Source of the DNA: Mycolicibacterium hodleri
GTDB taxonomy: Bacteria; Actinomycetota; Actinomycetes; Mycobacteriales; Mycobacteriaceae
Assembly: GCF_025822245.1 (NCBI RefSeq)
Contig: NZ_JACKTL010000065.1
Span: 1 to 64,000, forward strand
Direction: 5' to 3'
Length of the DNA: 64,000 nt
Below, one piece after another: positions 11,348-20,235 of the stretch. A program made the position numbers and the translations under genes. Below the pieces are notes generated by a model. That model ran no database searches. It saw nothing but the letters and a program-made list of their open reading frames with translations, and was not told the origin of the DNA. Within the stretch, counting starts at the first letter, position 1. Every line of letters begins with the position of its first letter.

Positions 11348-11872
11348 GTGAGCATCGACGACACTACCGACAGTGACCGCGCCTCGGACATAAACGGGCT
11401 GGTGGGACACCGTTTCATCTACACCTACGCCAACGGGTGGCAGTACGAGATGTACGTCAAGAACGCCACCACCATCGACTACCGGATCCACACCGGTCAC
11501 GTCGGCGGCCGGTGGGTGCGCGATCAGACGGTCGACCTCGTAACCCTCGCGCCGGAGGTCTACAAGATCTCCTGGACCGAGCCCACCGGAACGAGCGTCG
11601 TCGTCAACGTCATGCCAGCGCTGCGACGGCTGCACGGCACGATCTTCTTCCCCGAGTGGATCCGCCTCGACGGGTCCAAGACCGTCCTGTTCCAGAACGA
11701 GCACCTCGACGAGATGCGGGCCTACCGCGACGCCGGCCCGACCTACCCGATCTACGTCGTCCCGGAATTCGCCGACATCACCTTGTTCGAGTACGTGGGC
11801 GCCGACGACCAAACCATCGTCGCCGCGGCGCCTGCCGACCTGCCGCCCGGTTTCGCCGACCGGCGGAACTGA
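11348..11872 (+). CDS. padC: Phenolic acid decarboxylase
   Basis: A 174-residue protein of the PadC family, cofactor-free enzymes that decarboxylate p-coumaric, ferulic or caffeic acid to vinylphenols. Family landmarks are unusually clear: HRFIYTYANGWQYEMYVKN, DYRIHTGHVGGRWVRDQ, YKISWTEPTGTSV, LHGTIFFPEWI, FQNEHLDEMRAYR and TYPIYVVPEFADIT. Tyr and Glu residues of these blocks form the active site in characterised members. Length is normal at about 160-180. The start is GTG with a leaderless-type -10 box. It is divergent from a MarR gene rather than from the PadR regulator used in Bacilli and lactobacilli, and is followed 4 bp later by a hydrolase. Confidence 0.92.
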   Translation: MSIDDTTDSDRASDINGLVGHRFIYTYANGWQYEMYVKNATTIDYRIHTGHVGGRWVRDQTVDLVTLAPEVYKISWTEPTGTSVVVNVMPALRRLHGTIFFPEWIRLDGSKTVLFQNEHLDEMRAYRDAGPTYPIYVVPEFADITLFEYVGADDQTIVAAAPADLPPGFADRRN

Positions 11873-11876
11873 CGCC

Positions 11877-12641
11877 GTGACGGAGAAGCCGCCGCTGCTT
11901 CTGCTGCACGGTGTGACGATGTCAGCCGCCGCGTGGGACGGCGTCGTGCCCCTGCTCGCCGACCGCTTCGACCTGATCGTGCCCACCGCCGCCGGCCACC
12001 GCGGTGGGCCAAGGCATCAGGGGCGGCCGACCATCGCAGCCCTGGTCGACGCGACCGAGGCGCTGCTCGACGAGCGCGGGTTGGCCACCGTGCACGTGGC
12101 GGGCAACTCCATGGGCGGGTGGATCGCCGTCGAACTCGCCCGCCGCGGTCGGGCCCGATCGGTGTGTGCCTTCTCGCCCGCGGGCTTCTGGACCGCAGGC
12201 GAGAGCGACGAAACCCACGCCACCGGTATGATTCGCCGCACCCAAAAGATGGTCGCGGCAACGCGATTCGTTGCTCCGGCCGCTCTGGGGGTGCCGGCGA
12301 TTCGCCGGTTGGCGATGCGCGACGTGGCGGAGCGTGCCGACCGCCTCACCCGTCGCCAGGCCGTGGAGTCGACGCGCGACCTACTCGGGTGCGACGTCGC
12401 CGACGACCTGCTGGGCACCACCGAACGGGTGGAGCCGTTGGGTCACACGTGCCCGATCACCATCGCCTGGGCGGACGGTGACCGCATCTTCCCGCCCGAG
12501 GTCAACGGCGTGACCGCGCGCGAGCGAATCCCGCACGCGCACTTCGTCATGCTCCGCGGCGTCGGCCACGTCCCGATGATCGACGATCCCGAACTATGTG
12601 CCCGGACCATCGTCGACGCGACCGAGCGCGACGCAGACTAA
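11877..12641 (+). CDS. Alpha/beta hydrolase
   Basis: A 254-residue alpha/beta-fold hydrolase: oxyanion segment LLLHGVTMSAAAW (residues 7-19), nucleophile elbow GNSMGGW with Ser near residue 79, Asp in WADGD near 200 and His in RGVGHVPM near 224. The GTG start is 4 bp after padC, suggesting one transcript. By context it might release hydroxycinnamic acids from esters for PadC, but nothing in the sequence fixes the substrate. Its stop overlaps the convergent MBL gene by 4 bp. Confidence 0.85.
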   Translation: MTEKPPLLLLHGVTMSAAAWDGVVPLLADRFDLIVPTAAGHRGGPRHQGRPTIAALVDATEALLDERGLATVHVAGNSMGGWIAVELARRGRARSVCAFSPAGFWTAGESDETHATGMIRRTQKMVAATRFVAPAALGVPAIRRLAMRDVAERADRLTRRQAVESTRDLLGCDVADDLLGTTERVEPLGHTCPITIAWADGDRIFPPEVNGVTARERIPHAHFVMLRGVGHVPMIDDPELCARTIVDATERDAD

Positions 12642-13270
12642 CTCCCGTTCTTGACCCACTCGTCGTAGTTGACCAGCTCGTCGCCGATGACCGTGGTGTC
12701 GCCGTGGCCGGTGTAGACCACGGTGTCGGCGGGCAGCGTGCCGAGGCGTTCGGAGATGGACGCCAGGATGGTCGGGAAGTCGGAGTAGGACCGGCCCGTC
12801 GCACCCGGTCCACCGCTGAAGAGGGTGTCGCCGCTGAACACCGCACCGAGGTCGGGGGCGTACCAGCAGACCGATCCCGGCGAGTGGCCCGGCGTGTGCA
12901 GCGCCCGCAGTTCCACGTCGCCGGCCCGCAGCACCAGGCCGTCCTCGACACCGCGAAAGTCCTCGTCGGGGTGCGTCATTCGCCACAGCACGTCGTCGGC
13001 CGGGTGCAGCAGGACCGGGGCGTCGAGGGCGTTGCCGAGTTCCGGGGCGACGGTCACGTGGTCGTTGTGACCGTGGGTGCACACGACGGCGACCACGTTG
13101 CGGCCCGCGACGGCCTCGACGATGGGCTCGGCGCTGTGGGCGGCGTCGAAGACCACTACGTCCTTGTCGTCACCGACGATCCAGATGTTGTTGTCGACGT
13201 CCCAGCTGCCGCCGTCGAGCTCGAAGGTGCCGCTGGTGACCAAACGTTGAATGTTCTTGGCGGCACTCAC
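12638..13270 (-). CDS. MBL-fold metallohydrolase, partner of mscR
   Basis: A 210-residue metallo-beta-lactamase-fold protein with the metal motif THGHNDH (HxHxDH) near residues 85-91, TPGHSPGS near 129-136, FSGDTLF near 148-154 and GHGD near 189. It resembles glyoxalase II-like hydrolases. The GTG/ATG start overlaps the end of mscR by 4 bp, and the same pairing exists in M. tuberculosis (Rv2259-Rv2260). I infer hydrolysis of the mycothiol thioester made by mscR (S-formylmycothiol), or of a related mycothiol conjugate. Confidence 0.85.
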   Translation of the reverse strand: MSAAKNIQRLVTSGTFELDGGSWDVDNNIWIVGDDKDVVVFDAAHSAEPIVEAVAGRNVVAVVCTHGHNDHVTVAPELGNALDAPVLLHPADDVLWRMTHPDEDFRGVEDGLVLRAGDVELRALHTPGHSPGSVCWYAPDLGAVFSGDTLFSGGPGATGRSYSDFPTILASISERLGTLPADTVVYTGHGDTTVIGDELVNYDEWVKNGS

Positions 13271-14352
13271 AGGATCACGACCGAGCGCAGGACCTCGCCG
13301 GCGTGCATCTTGTGGAAGGCGTCCTCGATTCCGTCCAGGCCGATGCGCTCGGAGACGAACTTCTCCAGGGGAAGTCGGCCCTGGCGGTAGAGGCTTATCA
13401 GGGTGGGGAAGTCACGCTCGGGCAGGCAGTCGCCGTACCAGGAAGACTTCAACGAGCCACCGCGGGAGAAGAAGTCGACGAGCGGCATCTCCAGCGTCAT
13501 GTCGGGCGTCGGAACGCCGACCAGGACGACGGTGCCCGCCAGGTCGCGGGCATAGAACGCCTGCTTCCAGGTCTCCGGGCGACCCACCGCGTCGATGACG
13601 ACGTCGGCGCCGTTGCCGCCGGTGAGGTCCTGAATGGTCTCCACGACGTCGAACTCCTTGGCGTTGACCGTGTGGGTGGCGCCAAAGTCGCGCGCCCAGT
13701 TCAGCTTCTGCTCGTCCATGTCGACGGCGATGATCATCTTCGCCCCGACGAGGGCGGCCCCGGCGATGGCCGCGTCCCCGACGCCGCCGCAGCCGATGAC
13801 CGCGACGGTGTCGTCACGGTTGACGTTGCCGGTGTTGATGGCCGCACCGATGCCGGCCATCACACCGCAGCCGATCAGGCCCGCGACCGCGGGGTCGGCC
13901 TCGGGGTCGACCTTGGTGCACTGCCCTTCGTGGACGAGGGTCTTGTCGGCGAACGCGCCGATCCCCAGGGCGGGGGTGAGCTCGGTGCCGTCGGTCAGGG
14001 TCATCTTCTGGGCGGCGTTGTGGGTGTTGAAGCAGTACTGGGGGCGACCGCGCTTGCAGGCGCGGCACTGCCCGCACACCGCGCGCCAGTTGAGCACCAC
14101 GAAGTCGCCGACCTCGACGTTGACCACGCCCTCGCCGATCGACTCCACGGTGCCGGCGGCCTCGTGGCCCAGCAGGAACGGGTATTCGTCGTTGATGCCA
14201 CCCTCGCGGTAGGTGAGGTCGGTGTGGCAGACCCCGCAGGCGATGACGTCGACCACGACTTCGCCGGGACCGGGGTCGGGGATCACGATGTCGACCAACT
14301 CGACAGGCTGCTTCTTGGACCGGGAAATGACACCACGCACCGTCTGACTCAT
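13267..14352 (-). CDS. mscR: S-(hydroxymethyl)mycothiol dehydrogenase / S-nitrosomycothiol reductase
   Basis: A 361-residue zinc alcohol dehydrogenase of class III type adapted to mycothiol. Catalytic-zinc ligands appear in ACGVCHTDLTYREGG and GHEAAG; structural-zinc cysteines in CGQCRACKRGRPQYC; NAD-binding GCGGVGDAAI follows. It oxidises the formaldehyde-mycothiol adduct and reduces S-nitrosomycothiol. Length matches M. tuberculosis MscR. It is the first gene of a two-gene unit with the MBL protein and is divergent from the DODA dioxygenase gene with 38 bp between. Confidence 0.93.
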   Translation of the reverse strand: MSQTVRGVISRSKKQPVELVDIVIPDPGPGEVVVDVIACGVCHTDLTYREGGINDEYPFLLGHEAAGTVESIGEGVVNVEVGDFVVLNWRAVCGQCRACKRGRPQYCFNTHNAAQKMTLTDGTELTPALGIGAFADKTLVHEGQCTKVDPEADPAVAGLIGCGVMAGIGAAINTGNVNRDDTVAVIGCGGVGDAAIAGAALVGAKMIIAVDMDEQKLNWARDFGATHTVNAKEFDVVETIQDLTGGNGADVVIDAVGRPETWKQAFYARDLAGTVVLVGVPTPDMTLEMPLVDFFSRGGSLKSSWYGDCLPERDFPTLISLYRQGRLPLEKFVSERIGLDGIEDAFHKMHAGEVLRSVVIL

Positions 14353-14390
14353 GGCCTACAACCTAGCCGCCGAGGTGTCATCCTTGGTCG

Positions 14391-15161
14391 GTGATCCCCG
14401 CTCTCTTTCTGTCTCACGGTGCACCGCCACTCGTCGACGACGAGAGGTGGGTGTCGCAGTTGGTGGGGTGGTCCGCCGAGCTGCCGCGACCCGAGGCGAT
14501 CCTGGTGGTGTCCGCCCACTGGGAGGCGGCACCACTGACCCTTGGCTCGACCACTACCAAAACCCCGCTGACACATGACTTCTGGGGTTTCCCGCAGCGC
14601 TACTACGACGTGACCTACGACGCGCCGGGTGCGCCCGAATTGGCTCGTCGGGTGGAAGCGTTGATGCCCGACGGTGAGACCGTCGCCCACGACCCCAACC
14701 GCCGACTGGATCACGGCGCCTACGTGCCGCTGACGGTGATGTATCCCGAGGCGGAGATCCCGGTGCTGCAGATGTCGATGCCGACGCTCGACCCCCACCG
14801 GCTGCTGGAGCTCGGTGCGCGACTGCGACCGCTGCGCGAGGAGGGCGTGCTGGTGATCGGATCCGGATTCACCACGCACGGCCTGCCGTTCCTGACCGAT
14901 CCGTCCCCGAACGCCGCGGCACCGGGGTGGTCGCGCGAATTCGACGCCTGGGCAGCCGAACGATTCACCGCGGGCGACCTCGACGCGCTCCTGGACTTCC
15001 GCGCCAAGGCGCCGGGCATGCCGTACGCGCATCCGACCGTCGAGCACTTCGCGCCGTTGTTCGTCGCGCTCGGGGCGTCGGCGGATCCCGAACAAATTCC
15101 GACGCAGGTGGTCGACGGGTTCTGGATGGGTTTGGCGAAGCGGTCGCTGCAATTGGTCTGA
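14391..15161 (+). CDS. DODA-type extradiol dioxygenase (class III)
   Basis: A 256-residue class III extradiol ring-cleavage dioxygenase of the 4,5-DOPA dioxygenase type. Metal-ligand histidines are expected in LFLSHGAPPL (His9), VSAHWEA (His43), RLDHGAYVPL and VEHFAPL. These enzymes cleave catechols using iron or zinc. The start is GTG at 14391. The homocysteine methyltransferase gene follows after 5 bp, so they may share a transcript. The physiological catechol is unknown. Confidence 0.87.
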   Translation: MIPALFLSHGAPPLVDDERWVSQLVGWSAELPRPEAILVVSAHWEAAPLTLGSTTTKTPLTHDFWGFPQRYYDVTYDAPGAPELARRVEALMPDGETVAHDPNRRLDHGAYVPLTVMYPEAEIPVLQMSMPTLDPHRLLELGARLRPLREEGVLVIGSGFTTHGLPFLTDPSPNAAAPGWSREFDAWAAERFTAGDLDALLDFRAKAPGMPYAHPTVEHFAPLFVALGASADPEQIPTQVVDGFWMGLAKRSLQLV

Positions 15162-15166
15162 TCGGT

Positions 15167-16099
15167 ATGTTGAACGGCATCGACGGACGACGATTGCCAC
15201 AGCTCGCCGGTGACCAGATGTTCGTCACCGACGGGGGTCTCGAGACCGACCTGGTGTTCCACCACGGCGTCGAGCTGGCATGCTTCGCGGCCTTCCCCCT
15301 GGTGCAGCACCCCGACACGCGCGAGGTGCTCCGCCGCTACTACGCGGGTTACCTGGACATCGCCCGACGGCACGGGGCCGGCTTCGTCGTCGAGGCGCCG
15401 ACGTGGCGCGCCAATCCCGATTGGGCCGCGCGCCTCGGGTTCTCGCCCAGCCAGCTCGACGTCCTCAACCGGCAGGCGATCGAGCTCGCCGAGGAGGTGC
15501 GCGCCGCGGCGGCGTCCGACGGGATCACCGCGGTGGTCAGCGGCTGCATTGGGCCCCGCGAACGGGCGATGACCGCCGACGAGGCGCAGGACTATCACGC
15601 CCCGCAGGTCGCGTCCTTCGCCGCGACCACCGCGGATCTGGTCACCGCGGTCACGATCAACGACGCCGCGGAGGCCGTCGGCATCGTCAGGGCCGCCGCG
15701 GCGGCGGACGTTCCCGTCGCGGTCTCGTTCACGGTGGAGACCGACGGCCGGCTCGCGACGGGACAGTCCCTGCGGGCGGCCGTCGAGCAAGTGGATGCCG
15801 ACACCGGGGCACGCGCGGCCTACTTCATGGTCAACTGCGCCCACCCGACCCATCTGGCGACGACCTTCGACGACGGGCAGTGGCTGCGCCGGGTGGTCGG
15901 CGTGCGGCTGAACGCCTCGACGAGGAGTCACGCCGAACTGGACGAGGCCGAGGACCTCGACGAGGGCGACCCAGACGACTTCGGCACCCGGACCGCGGCC
16001 CTGCGGGAGCGGCTGCCCGCGGCGACCGTATTCGGTGGGTGCTGCGGCACGGACGCGCGGCACGTGGCGTCGATCTGGCGTCGGCTGGCTCCGCACTAG
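15167..16099 (+). CDS. mmuM: Homocysteine S-methyltransferase family protein
   Basis: A 310-residue protein of the cobalamin-independent MmuM/BHMT type, which methylates homocysteine from S-methylmethionine or S-adenosylmethionine. The zinc cysteines are visible as NCAHP near residue 223 and GGCCGTD near 293-299; the N terminus has VTDGGLETDL. The ATG at 15167 (MLNGIDGRRLPQLAGD) was chosen over a longer frame that overlaps the dioxygenase gene. An 11-bp gap separates it from the serine hydrolase. Confidence 0.85.
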   Translation: MLNGIDGRRLPQLAGDQMFVTDGGLETDLVFHHGVELACFAAFPLVQHPDTREVLRRYYAGYLDIARRHGAGFVVEAPTWRANPDWAARLGFSPSQLDVLNRQAIELAEEVRAAAASDGITAVVSGCIGPRERAMTADEAQDYHAPQVASFAATTADLVTAVTINDAAEAVGIVRAAAAADVPVAVSFTVETDGRLATGQSLRAAVEQVDADTGARAAYFMVNCAHPTHLATTFDDGQWLRRVVGVRLNASTRSHAELDEAEDLDEGDPDDFGTRTAALRERLPAATVFGGCCGTDARHVASIWRRLAPH

Positions 16100-16110
16100 G
16101 CTCCTGTCGC

Positions 16111-16935
16111 ATGTCAGCTCTCGACGTCCTCACCGAGTGGCCGGTCACCACCGCGGCGGCGGCCGTGGTCGGACCGGCCGGCGTTCTCGCGTCCCACGGG
16201 GACGTCGACCGCAGGTTCGCCCTGGCGTCGGTCACCAAGTTGCTCGTCGCCCGCGCGGCGCAGGTGGCGGTGGAGGAGGGCGTCGTCGACCTCGACACCC
16301 CGGCCGGCCCGCCGGGCTCGACCGTGCGGCATCTGCTCGCGCACACCTCGGGTCTGTCGATGCGGTCACCCGACGTCGTCGCCGAACCCGGCAAGCGCCG
16401 CATCTACTCCAACGAGGGCTTCGGTGTGCTGGCCGCGGCGCTGGAGGAGGCGTCAAAGATCTCGTTCGACCGCTACCTGCTGGAGGCCGTCTTCGAGCCG
16501 CTAGGCATGGTCGCGTCGACCCTGGTGGGCGGCGCCGCGGCCGCGGGGTTCGGGGGCGAGTCGTCGGTCGCCGACCTGTGCCGGTTCGCCGCCGAGCTGC
16601 TGCGGCCGGCGCTGGTGTCGGTGCAGATGCATGCCGAGGCCACCTCGGTGCAATTCCCGGACCTGTCGGGCGTGTTGCCGGGTTACGGGACGCAACGGCC
16701 GAACGACTGGGGGCTGGGCTTCGAGCTGCGCGACGGCAAGTCGCCGCACTGGACCGGTTCTCTGAACGACGCCACGACGTTCGGGCACTTCGGCCAGTCG
16801 GGCACGTTCATCTGGGTCGATCCGGCCGTCGACCTGGCCTTGGTGGTGCTCACCGACCGCGATTTCGGCGACTGGGCACACCCGCTGTGGCCAGCCATCT
16901 CTGATGGAGTGCTGAGAGAATTCGGGCCACACTAG
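16111..16935 (+). CDS. Serine hydrolase (beta-lactamase/PBP4-like family)
   Basis: A 274-residue beta-lactamase-fold serine hydrolase: SVTK at residues 40-43 (SxxK nucleophile and base), HTSGLS, YSNEG (the Y-x-N motif) and HFGQSG as the third motif (H-x-G type). There is no signal peptide, so it is probably cytoplasmic, more like esterases of family VIII than cell-wall enzymes. It lies downstream of mmuM in the same direction. Substrate unknown. Confidence 0.85.
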   Translation: MSALDVLTEWPVTTAAAAVVGPAGVLASHGDVDRRFALASVTKLLVARAAQVAVEEGVVDLDTPAGPPGSTVRHLLAHTSGLSMRSPDVVAEPGKRRIYSNEGFGVLAAALEEASKISFDRYLLEAVFEPLGMVASTLVGGAAAAGFGGESSVADLCRFAAELLRPALVSVQMHAEATSVQFPDLSGVLPGYGTQRPNDWGLGFELRDGKSPHWTGSLNDATTFGHFGQSGTFIWVDPAVDLALVVLTDRDFGDWAHPLWPAISDGVLREFGPH

Positions 16936-17042
16936 CGCAACACCTGCCTCACAGGGCACAATAGACACGCACGAAACAACTGCCTCTTTTTGGCGCTCAG
17001 CAGGTCGTCGGGGAAGACGTCCCTATTGAGCCGAAGGAGCAG

Positions 17043-17558
17043 ATGATGCGTGCGTCGAACCAGTTCGCCGACACGGCCACCGGTGTGGTGTACGTCCACG
17101 CCTCGCCCGCGGCGGTATGTCCACACGTGGAGTGGGCGCTTTCGTCGACCCTGTCGGCGAGGGCGAACCTCAAGTGGACGCCGCAGCCGGCGATGCCTGG
17201 GCAGCTCCGTGCCGTCACCAACTGGGTAGGTCCCGTGGGTACGGGGGCTGCCCTGGCCAACGCGCTGCGGTCGTGGTCGGTGCTTCGTTTCGAAGTCACC
17301 GAGGACCCCAGCGAGGGCGTCGACGGGCACCGCTGGTGCCACACCCCGCAACTGGGGCTGTGGAGCGGCGTGATGAGTGCCAACGGCGACGTGATGGTCG
17401 GCGAGATGCGGCTGCGCGGGCTGATGGCCTCCGGGGCCGACGCCATGGCCGCCGAGATGGACACCGTGCTGGGCACCGCATGGGACGAGGCGCTCGAGGA
17501 ATTCCGCGGCGGCGGCGACACCGGCGAGGTCACCTGGCTCAACCGCGGGGTCGGCTAA
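17043..17558 (+). CDS. DUF3145 domain-containing protein
   Basis: A 171-residue protein that matches the actinobacterial DUF3145 family in length and in blocks such as TGVVYVHASPAAVCPHVEWAL and LNWVGPVG-like NWVGPVGTG. Function unknown; highly conserved in mycobacteria. Two consecutive ATGs occur at 17043 and 17046, with AAGGAG at 17034-17039, which supports either. The 107 bp upstream probably hold its promoter. A convergent lipid kinase gene lies 147 bp downstream, and I see no gene in that gap. Confidence 0.83.
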   Translation: MMRASNQFADTATGVVYVHASPAAVCPHVEWALSSTLSARANLKWTPQPAMPGQLRAVTNWVGPVGTGAALANALRSWSVLRFEVTEDPSEGVDGHRWCHTPQLGLWSGVMSANGDVMVGEMRLRGLMASGADAMAAEMDTVLGTAWDEALEEFRGGGDTGEVTWLNRGVG

Positions 17559-17705
17559 CCGCTCGCGGGACGTCTCGCGGGGAGGCTCATCCCGTGAGGC
17601 TGGCGTCTCGCAGAGGGCTCACGCGGCGCGAGGCATAACTGGTGGCGGCGGGCTACGGCGTGTCGTCGCCACGGCTTATGTCTCGCGGGGGCCACTCGCG
17701 CGGAC

Positions 17706-18605
17706 TCACGGGGCGGGCCGCAGGATCCGCAACGCCCCGGGTACCGCCGACACCTCGACCGGCAGGGGGCAGACGAACTCGCCGTCGGCGTAGGCGTTGA
17801 TGCCGGGGCACTCGACCGTGATCACCTTCGCCCTGGCCGTCCGCACTTGGTCGAGGTCGACGTGCGTGCCCTTGAACACCGTGGGGAACAGCCGGATCAG
17901 CTTGGCGCGCGACGCGGATTGCACCATCGTCACGTCCAGTTGGCCGTCGGAGTGGTCCGCGTCCGGGCAGATCAGCATGCCGCCGCCGTAGCTGCGGGTG
18001 TTGCCGAACGCCGCCAGCGTCAGATCGGTGACCAGTTCCTCGCCGTCGAACGTCAACCGAAACGGCAGCAGCCGCAGCTTCGAGATCTCGGCCAGCATGG
18101 CGACGTTGTAGCGCATCCGGCCGTGCGGCCACGTCATCCGATTGGTCCGGTCGGTCACCAGCGAGTCGAAGCCTGCGGCCATCACGGTGCCAAACCAGCG
18201 GTCGGTGCCGTCGGCGCCGGAGATGCGGCCCAGGTCGACGGTCTCGGCCACCCCGTCGACGACGACGTCGGCCGCGGCCTCGGGGCTCTTGGTGGGGATG
18301 CCGAATTCGCGGGCGTGGTCGTTGCCCGTGCCGGCCGGGATGATGCCCAGCGGAATGTCGTTCTGCGCGAGCACTTGTAGAGCCAGCGAGACGATGCCGT
18401 CGCCACCCACCACGACGAGGGCGTCCATGCCGCGCTCCAGCGCTCCCTCGACCAGGCGACGCGCGTGGTCGGCGTCGGTGCCCGCGATGGCCACGACGTC
18501 GACGCCGCGGCGGTGGAACTGGGCGATCGCCCGCTCCGCCACGTGCGTGGCACCGCCGTGCCCGGACGCCGGATTGGTCAGCACGGTGATGCGGCCGAGC
18601 GTCAC
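17706..18605 (-). CDS. Diacylglycerol kinase family lipid kinase
   Basis: A 299-residue DagK/YegS-type lipid kinase: TNPASGHGGA near residue 10, VVGGDGIVSLALQVL near 65-78 (the GGDG motif), and GIIPAGTGNDHA near 88-98. It phosphorylates diacylglycerol or a related lipid with ATP. The GTG at 18605 overlaps the stop of the preceding flavoprotein gene (GTGA), showing translational coupling. The same pair exists in M. tuberculosis as Rv2251-Rv2252, where Rv2252 is reported to act on diacylglycerol and support phosphatidylinositol mannoside synthesis. Confidence 0.9.
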   Translation of the reverse strand: MTLGRITVLTNPASGHGGATHVAERAIAQFHRRGVDVVAIAGTDADHARRLVEGALERGMDALVVVGGDGIVSLALQVLAQNDIPLGIIPAGTGNDHAREFGIPTKSPEAAADVVVDGVAETVDLGRISGADGTDRWFGTVMAAGFDSLVTDRTNRMTWPHGRMRYNVAMLAEISKLRLLPFRLTFDGEELVTDLTLAAFGNTRSYGGGMLICPDADHSDGQLDVTMVQSASRAKLIRLFPTVFKGTHVDLDQVRTARAKVITVECPGINAYADGEFVCPLPVEVSAVPGALRILRPAP

Positions 18606-20215
18606 GGAATCAGCTTGCCCGGGTTGAGGATTCCGGCGGGGTCGAGCACCGCCTTGACGGCGCGCAGGACCTCGACGCCGAGATCGCCGATCTCGTCGCG
18701 CATCCACGGCCGGTGATCGGCGCCGACGGCGTGATGGTGGGTGATCGTCGCCCCGGCGCGAATCATGGCGTCGGATGCGGCGGTCTTCGCCCTGCGCCAT
18801 TGGTCGATCGGGTTGCCGCGCTGCCCCGCCACGACGGTGAAGTACAGCGAGGCACCGGTCGGATACACATGGGAAATGTGGCACAGGACCAACGCCGGGG
18901 TGCCCGTTTCGGCCAGCGACGTCGTCAGGGCCTCGGTGACGGCGGCCTTGACCGCGGCCAGGTTCGACCAGTTGGTGGCGGTCTCCAGTGTCTCGCACAG
19001 CGCGCCGGCCGCCAGCAGCGAATCACGCAGGTACGGCGCCCCGAACCGGCCGTGCTCCCACGCCTTGGCGGGTTCCTCGCCGAGGCTGGTGCCGCCGTGC
19101 GCCGCCAGCATCGCCCGGGTCTCGGCGTGCCTGCTCTCGGTGTGGGCGGCCGTGCCCTCGAAGGCGGTGATCGCCAGGCACCCACCGGTGACGCTCTGTT
19201 CGCCGATGGTCTCGGTGGTGGCGAGGTTGACGCCGGTCTCGGCCTCGTCGGACAACCGGATCACGGTGGGGCCGGTGCCGTTTTGCACGACCGCGCGCAA
19301 CGCCGCTGCGCCCGTGGTGAAGTCCGGAAACGACCACGCCTCGTACCGGGTCGTCTCGGGGACGGGATGCACCCGGACCCGCACCCGGCTGATGACGCCG
19401 AACACGCCCTCGGAGCCGACCAGCAGCTGCCGCAGGTCCGGGCCGGCCGCCGACGCCGGTGCGCGCCCCAGGTCGAGCACGCCCGCGGGGGTCACCACTC
19501 GCAGGCCGCGGACCATGTCGTCGAATCGACCGTAACCGGCCGAGTCCTGCCCCGACGAGCGCGTCGCCGCAAATCCGCCGATGGTGGCGAACTGGAAGCT
19601 CTGAGGGTAGTGGCCGAGCGAGAAGCCCTGGGCGCCAAGGAGTTTTTCGGCGTCGGGGCCGGTGACTCCGGCACCGAGTTCGGCTTCACCGGAGACCTCG
19701 TCGAGGCCGTGCAGTGCGTCGAGGCGACGCAGGTCCAGGGACACGACGGCCTTGAAGTCGCCCCGAGCGGGATCGAGGCCGCCGACGACGCTGGTGCCCC
19801 CGCCGAAGGGGACGACGGCGATGCTGCTCCTCGAGCAGTGGTGGAGGATCTTGGCGATCTCGTCTTCGTCGGCAGGCAGCAGCACCGCGTCTGGCGCGTC
19901 TTGAACCCCGGTGCCGTTGCGCCGCAACAGGTCCAGGGTGGACTTGCCGCCGGCCCGCAGCAGCCTGGCGTAGTCGTCGGTGAGGCAGTGCGCCTCGCCG
20001 ACGACGGTCGACAGCGCGTTGCGGTCGGCGTCCGACAGTGCCGACGGACGCACGTGCACCTGGTCGGCTTCCGGCTGGGCGGCGGGGTCGGTCGAGACCC
20101 CGAGAGCCTGCACGAGCAGTGTTCGGATGCCGTCGGAGAGGGGTTTGGCCGCCGCCGGGTCGCCCCAGGCGTTCCACTTCATCGGAGGCGTGAACTGGTC
20201 GTGCGATCGGGTCAT
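18602..20215 (-). CDS. FAD-binding oxidase, alkyldihydroxyacetonephosphate synthase-like
   Basis: A 537-residue flavoprotein of the vanillyl-alcohol oxidase fold: FAD-binding PADEDEIAKILHHCSRSSIAVVPFGGGTSVVGG near residues 110-143, FATIGGFAATRSSGQDSAGYGRFDDMV near 210-235, and the C-terminal motif HHHAVGADHRPWM near 490-503. This layout matches alkyl-DHAP synthase, which makes ether-lipid precursors. It is coupled to the lipid kinase gene downstream and shares a 20-bp divergent promoter gap with a TetR gene. Whether mycobacteria really make ether lipids with it is not established. Confidence 0.85.
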   Translation of the reverse strand: MTRSHDQFTPPMKWNAWGDPAAAKPLSDGIRTLLVQALGVSTDPAAQPEADQVHVRPSALSDADRNALSTVVGEAHCLTDDYARLLRAGGKSTLDLLRRNGTGVQDAPDAVLLPADEDEIAKILHHCSRSSIAVVPFGGGTSVVGGLDPARGDFKAVVSLDLRRLDALHGLDEVSGEAELGAGVTGPDAEKLLGAQGFSLGHYPQSFQFATIGGFAATRSSGQDSAGYGRFDDMVRGLRVVTPAGVLDLGRAPASAAGPDLRQLLVGSEGVFGVISRVRVRVHPVPETTRYEAWSFPDFTTGAAALRAVVQNGTGPTVIRLSDEAETGVNLATTETIGEQSVTGGCLAITAFEGTAAHTESRHAETRAMLAAHGGTSLGEEPAKAWEHGRFGAPYLRDSLLAAGALCETLETATNWSNLAAVKAAVTEALTTSLAETGTPALVLCHISHVYPTGASLYFTVVAGQRGNPIDQWRRAKTAASDAMIRAGATITHHHAVGADHRPWMRDEIGDLGVEVLRAVKAVLDPAGILNPGKLIP

Positions 20216-20235
20216 GCGTTACAGTATTACAGATC
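20216..20235. promoter_or_regulatory. 20-bp divergent promoter gap, both sides apparently leaderless
   Basis: Only 20 bp separate the start codons of the flavoprotein gene (minus, 20215) and the TetR gene (plus, 20236). TACAGT on the plus strand (20220-20225) and TACTGT on the minus strand (20226-20221) both fit TANNNT and share five bases. They end 10 and 5 bases before their ATGs. TTACAG is repeated at 20219-20224 and 20227-20232. No ribosome-binding site fits, so both mRNAs would be leaderless and compete for polymerase. Confidence 0.5.

Noticed and set aside
9257..11986. 909-codon minus-strand open frame
   Set aside because: It spans the methyltransferase in a wrong frame, the SHOCT gene and MarR, and shows only low-complexity Arg/Gly sequence.
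17559..17705. Possible terminator between the DUF3145 and lipid kinase genes
   Set aside because: Only imperfect GC repeats (GTCTCGC, GGCTCA) are visible, with no convincing stem followed by a T run.
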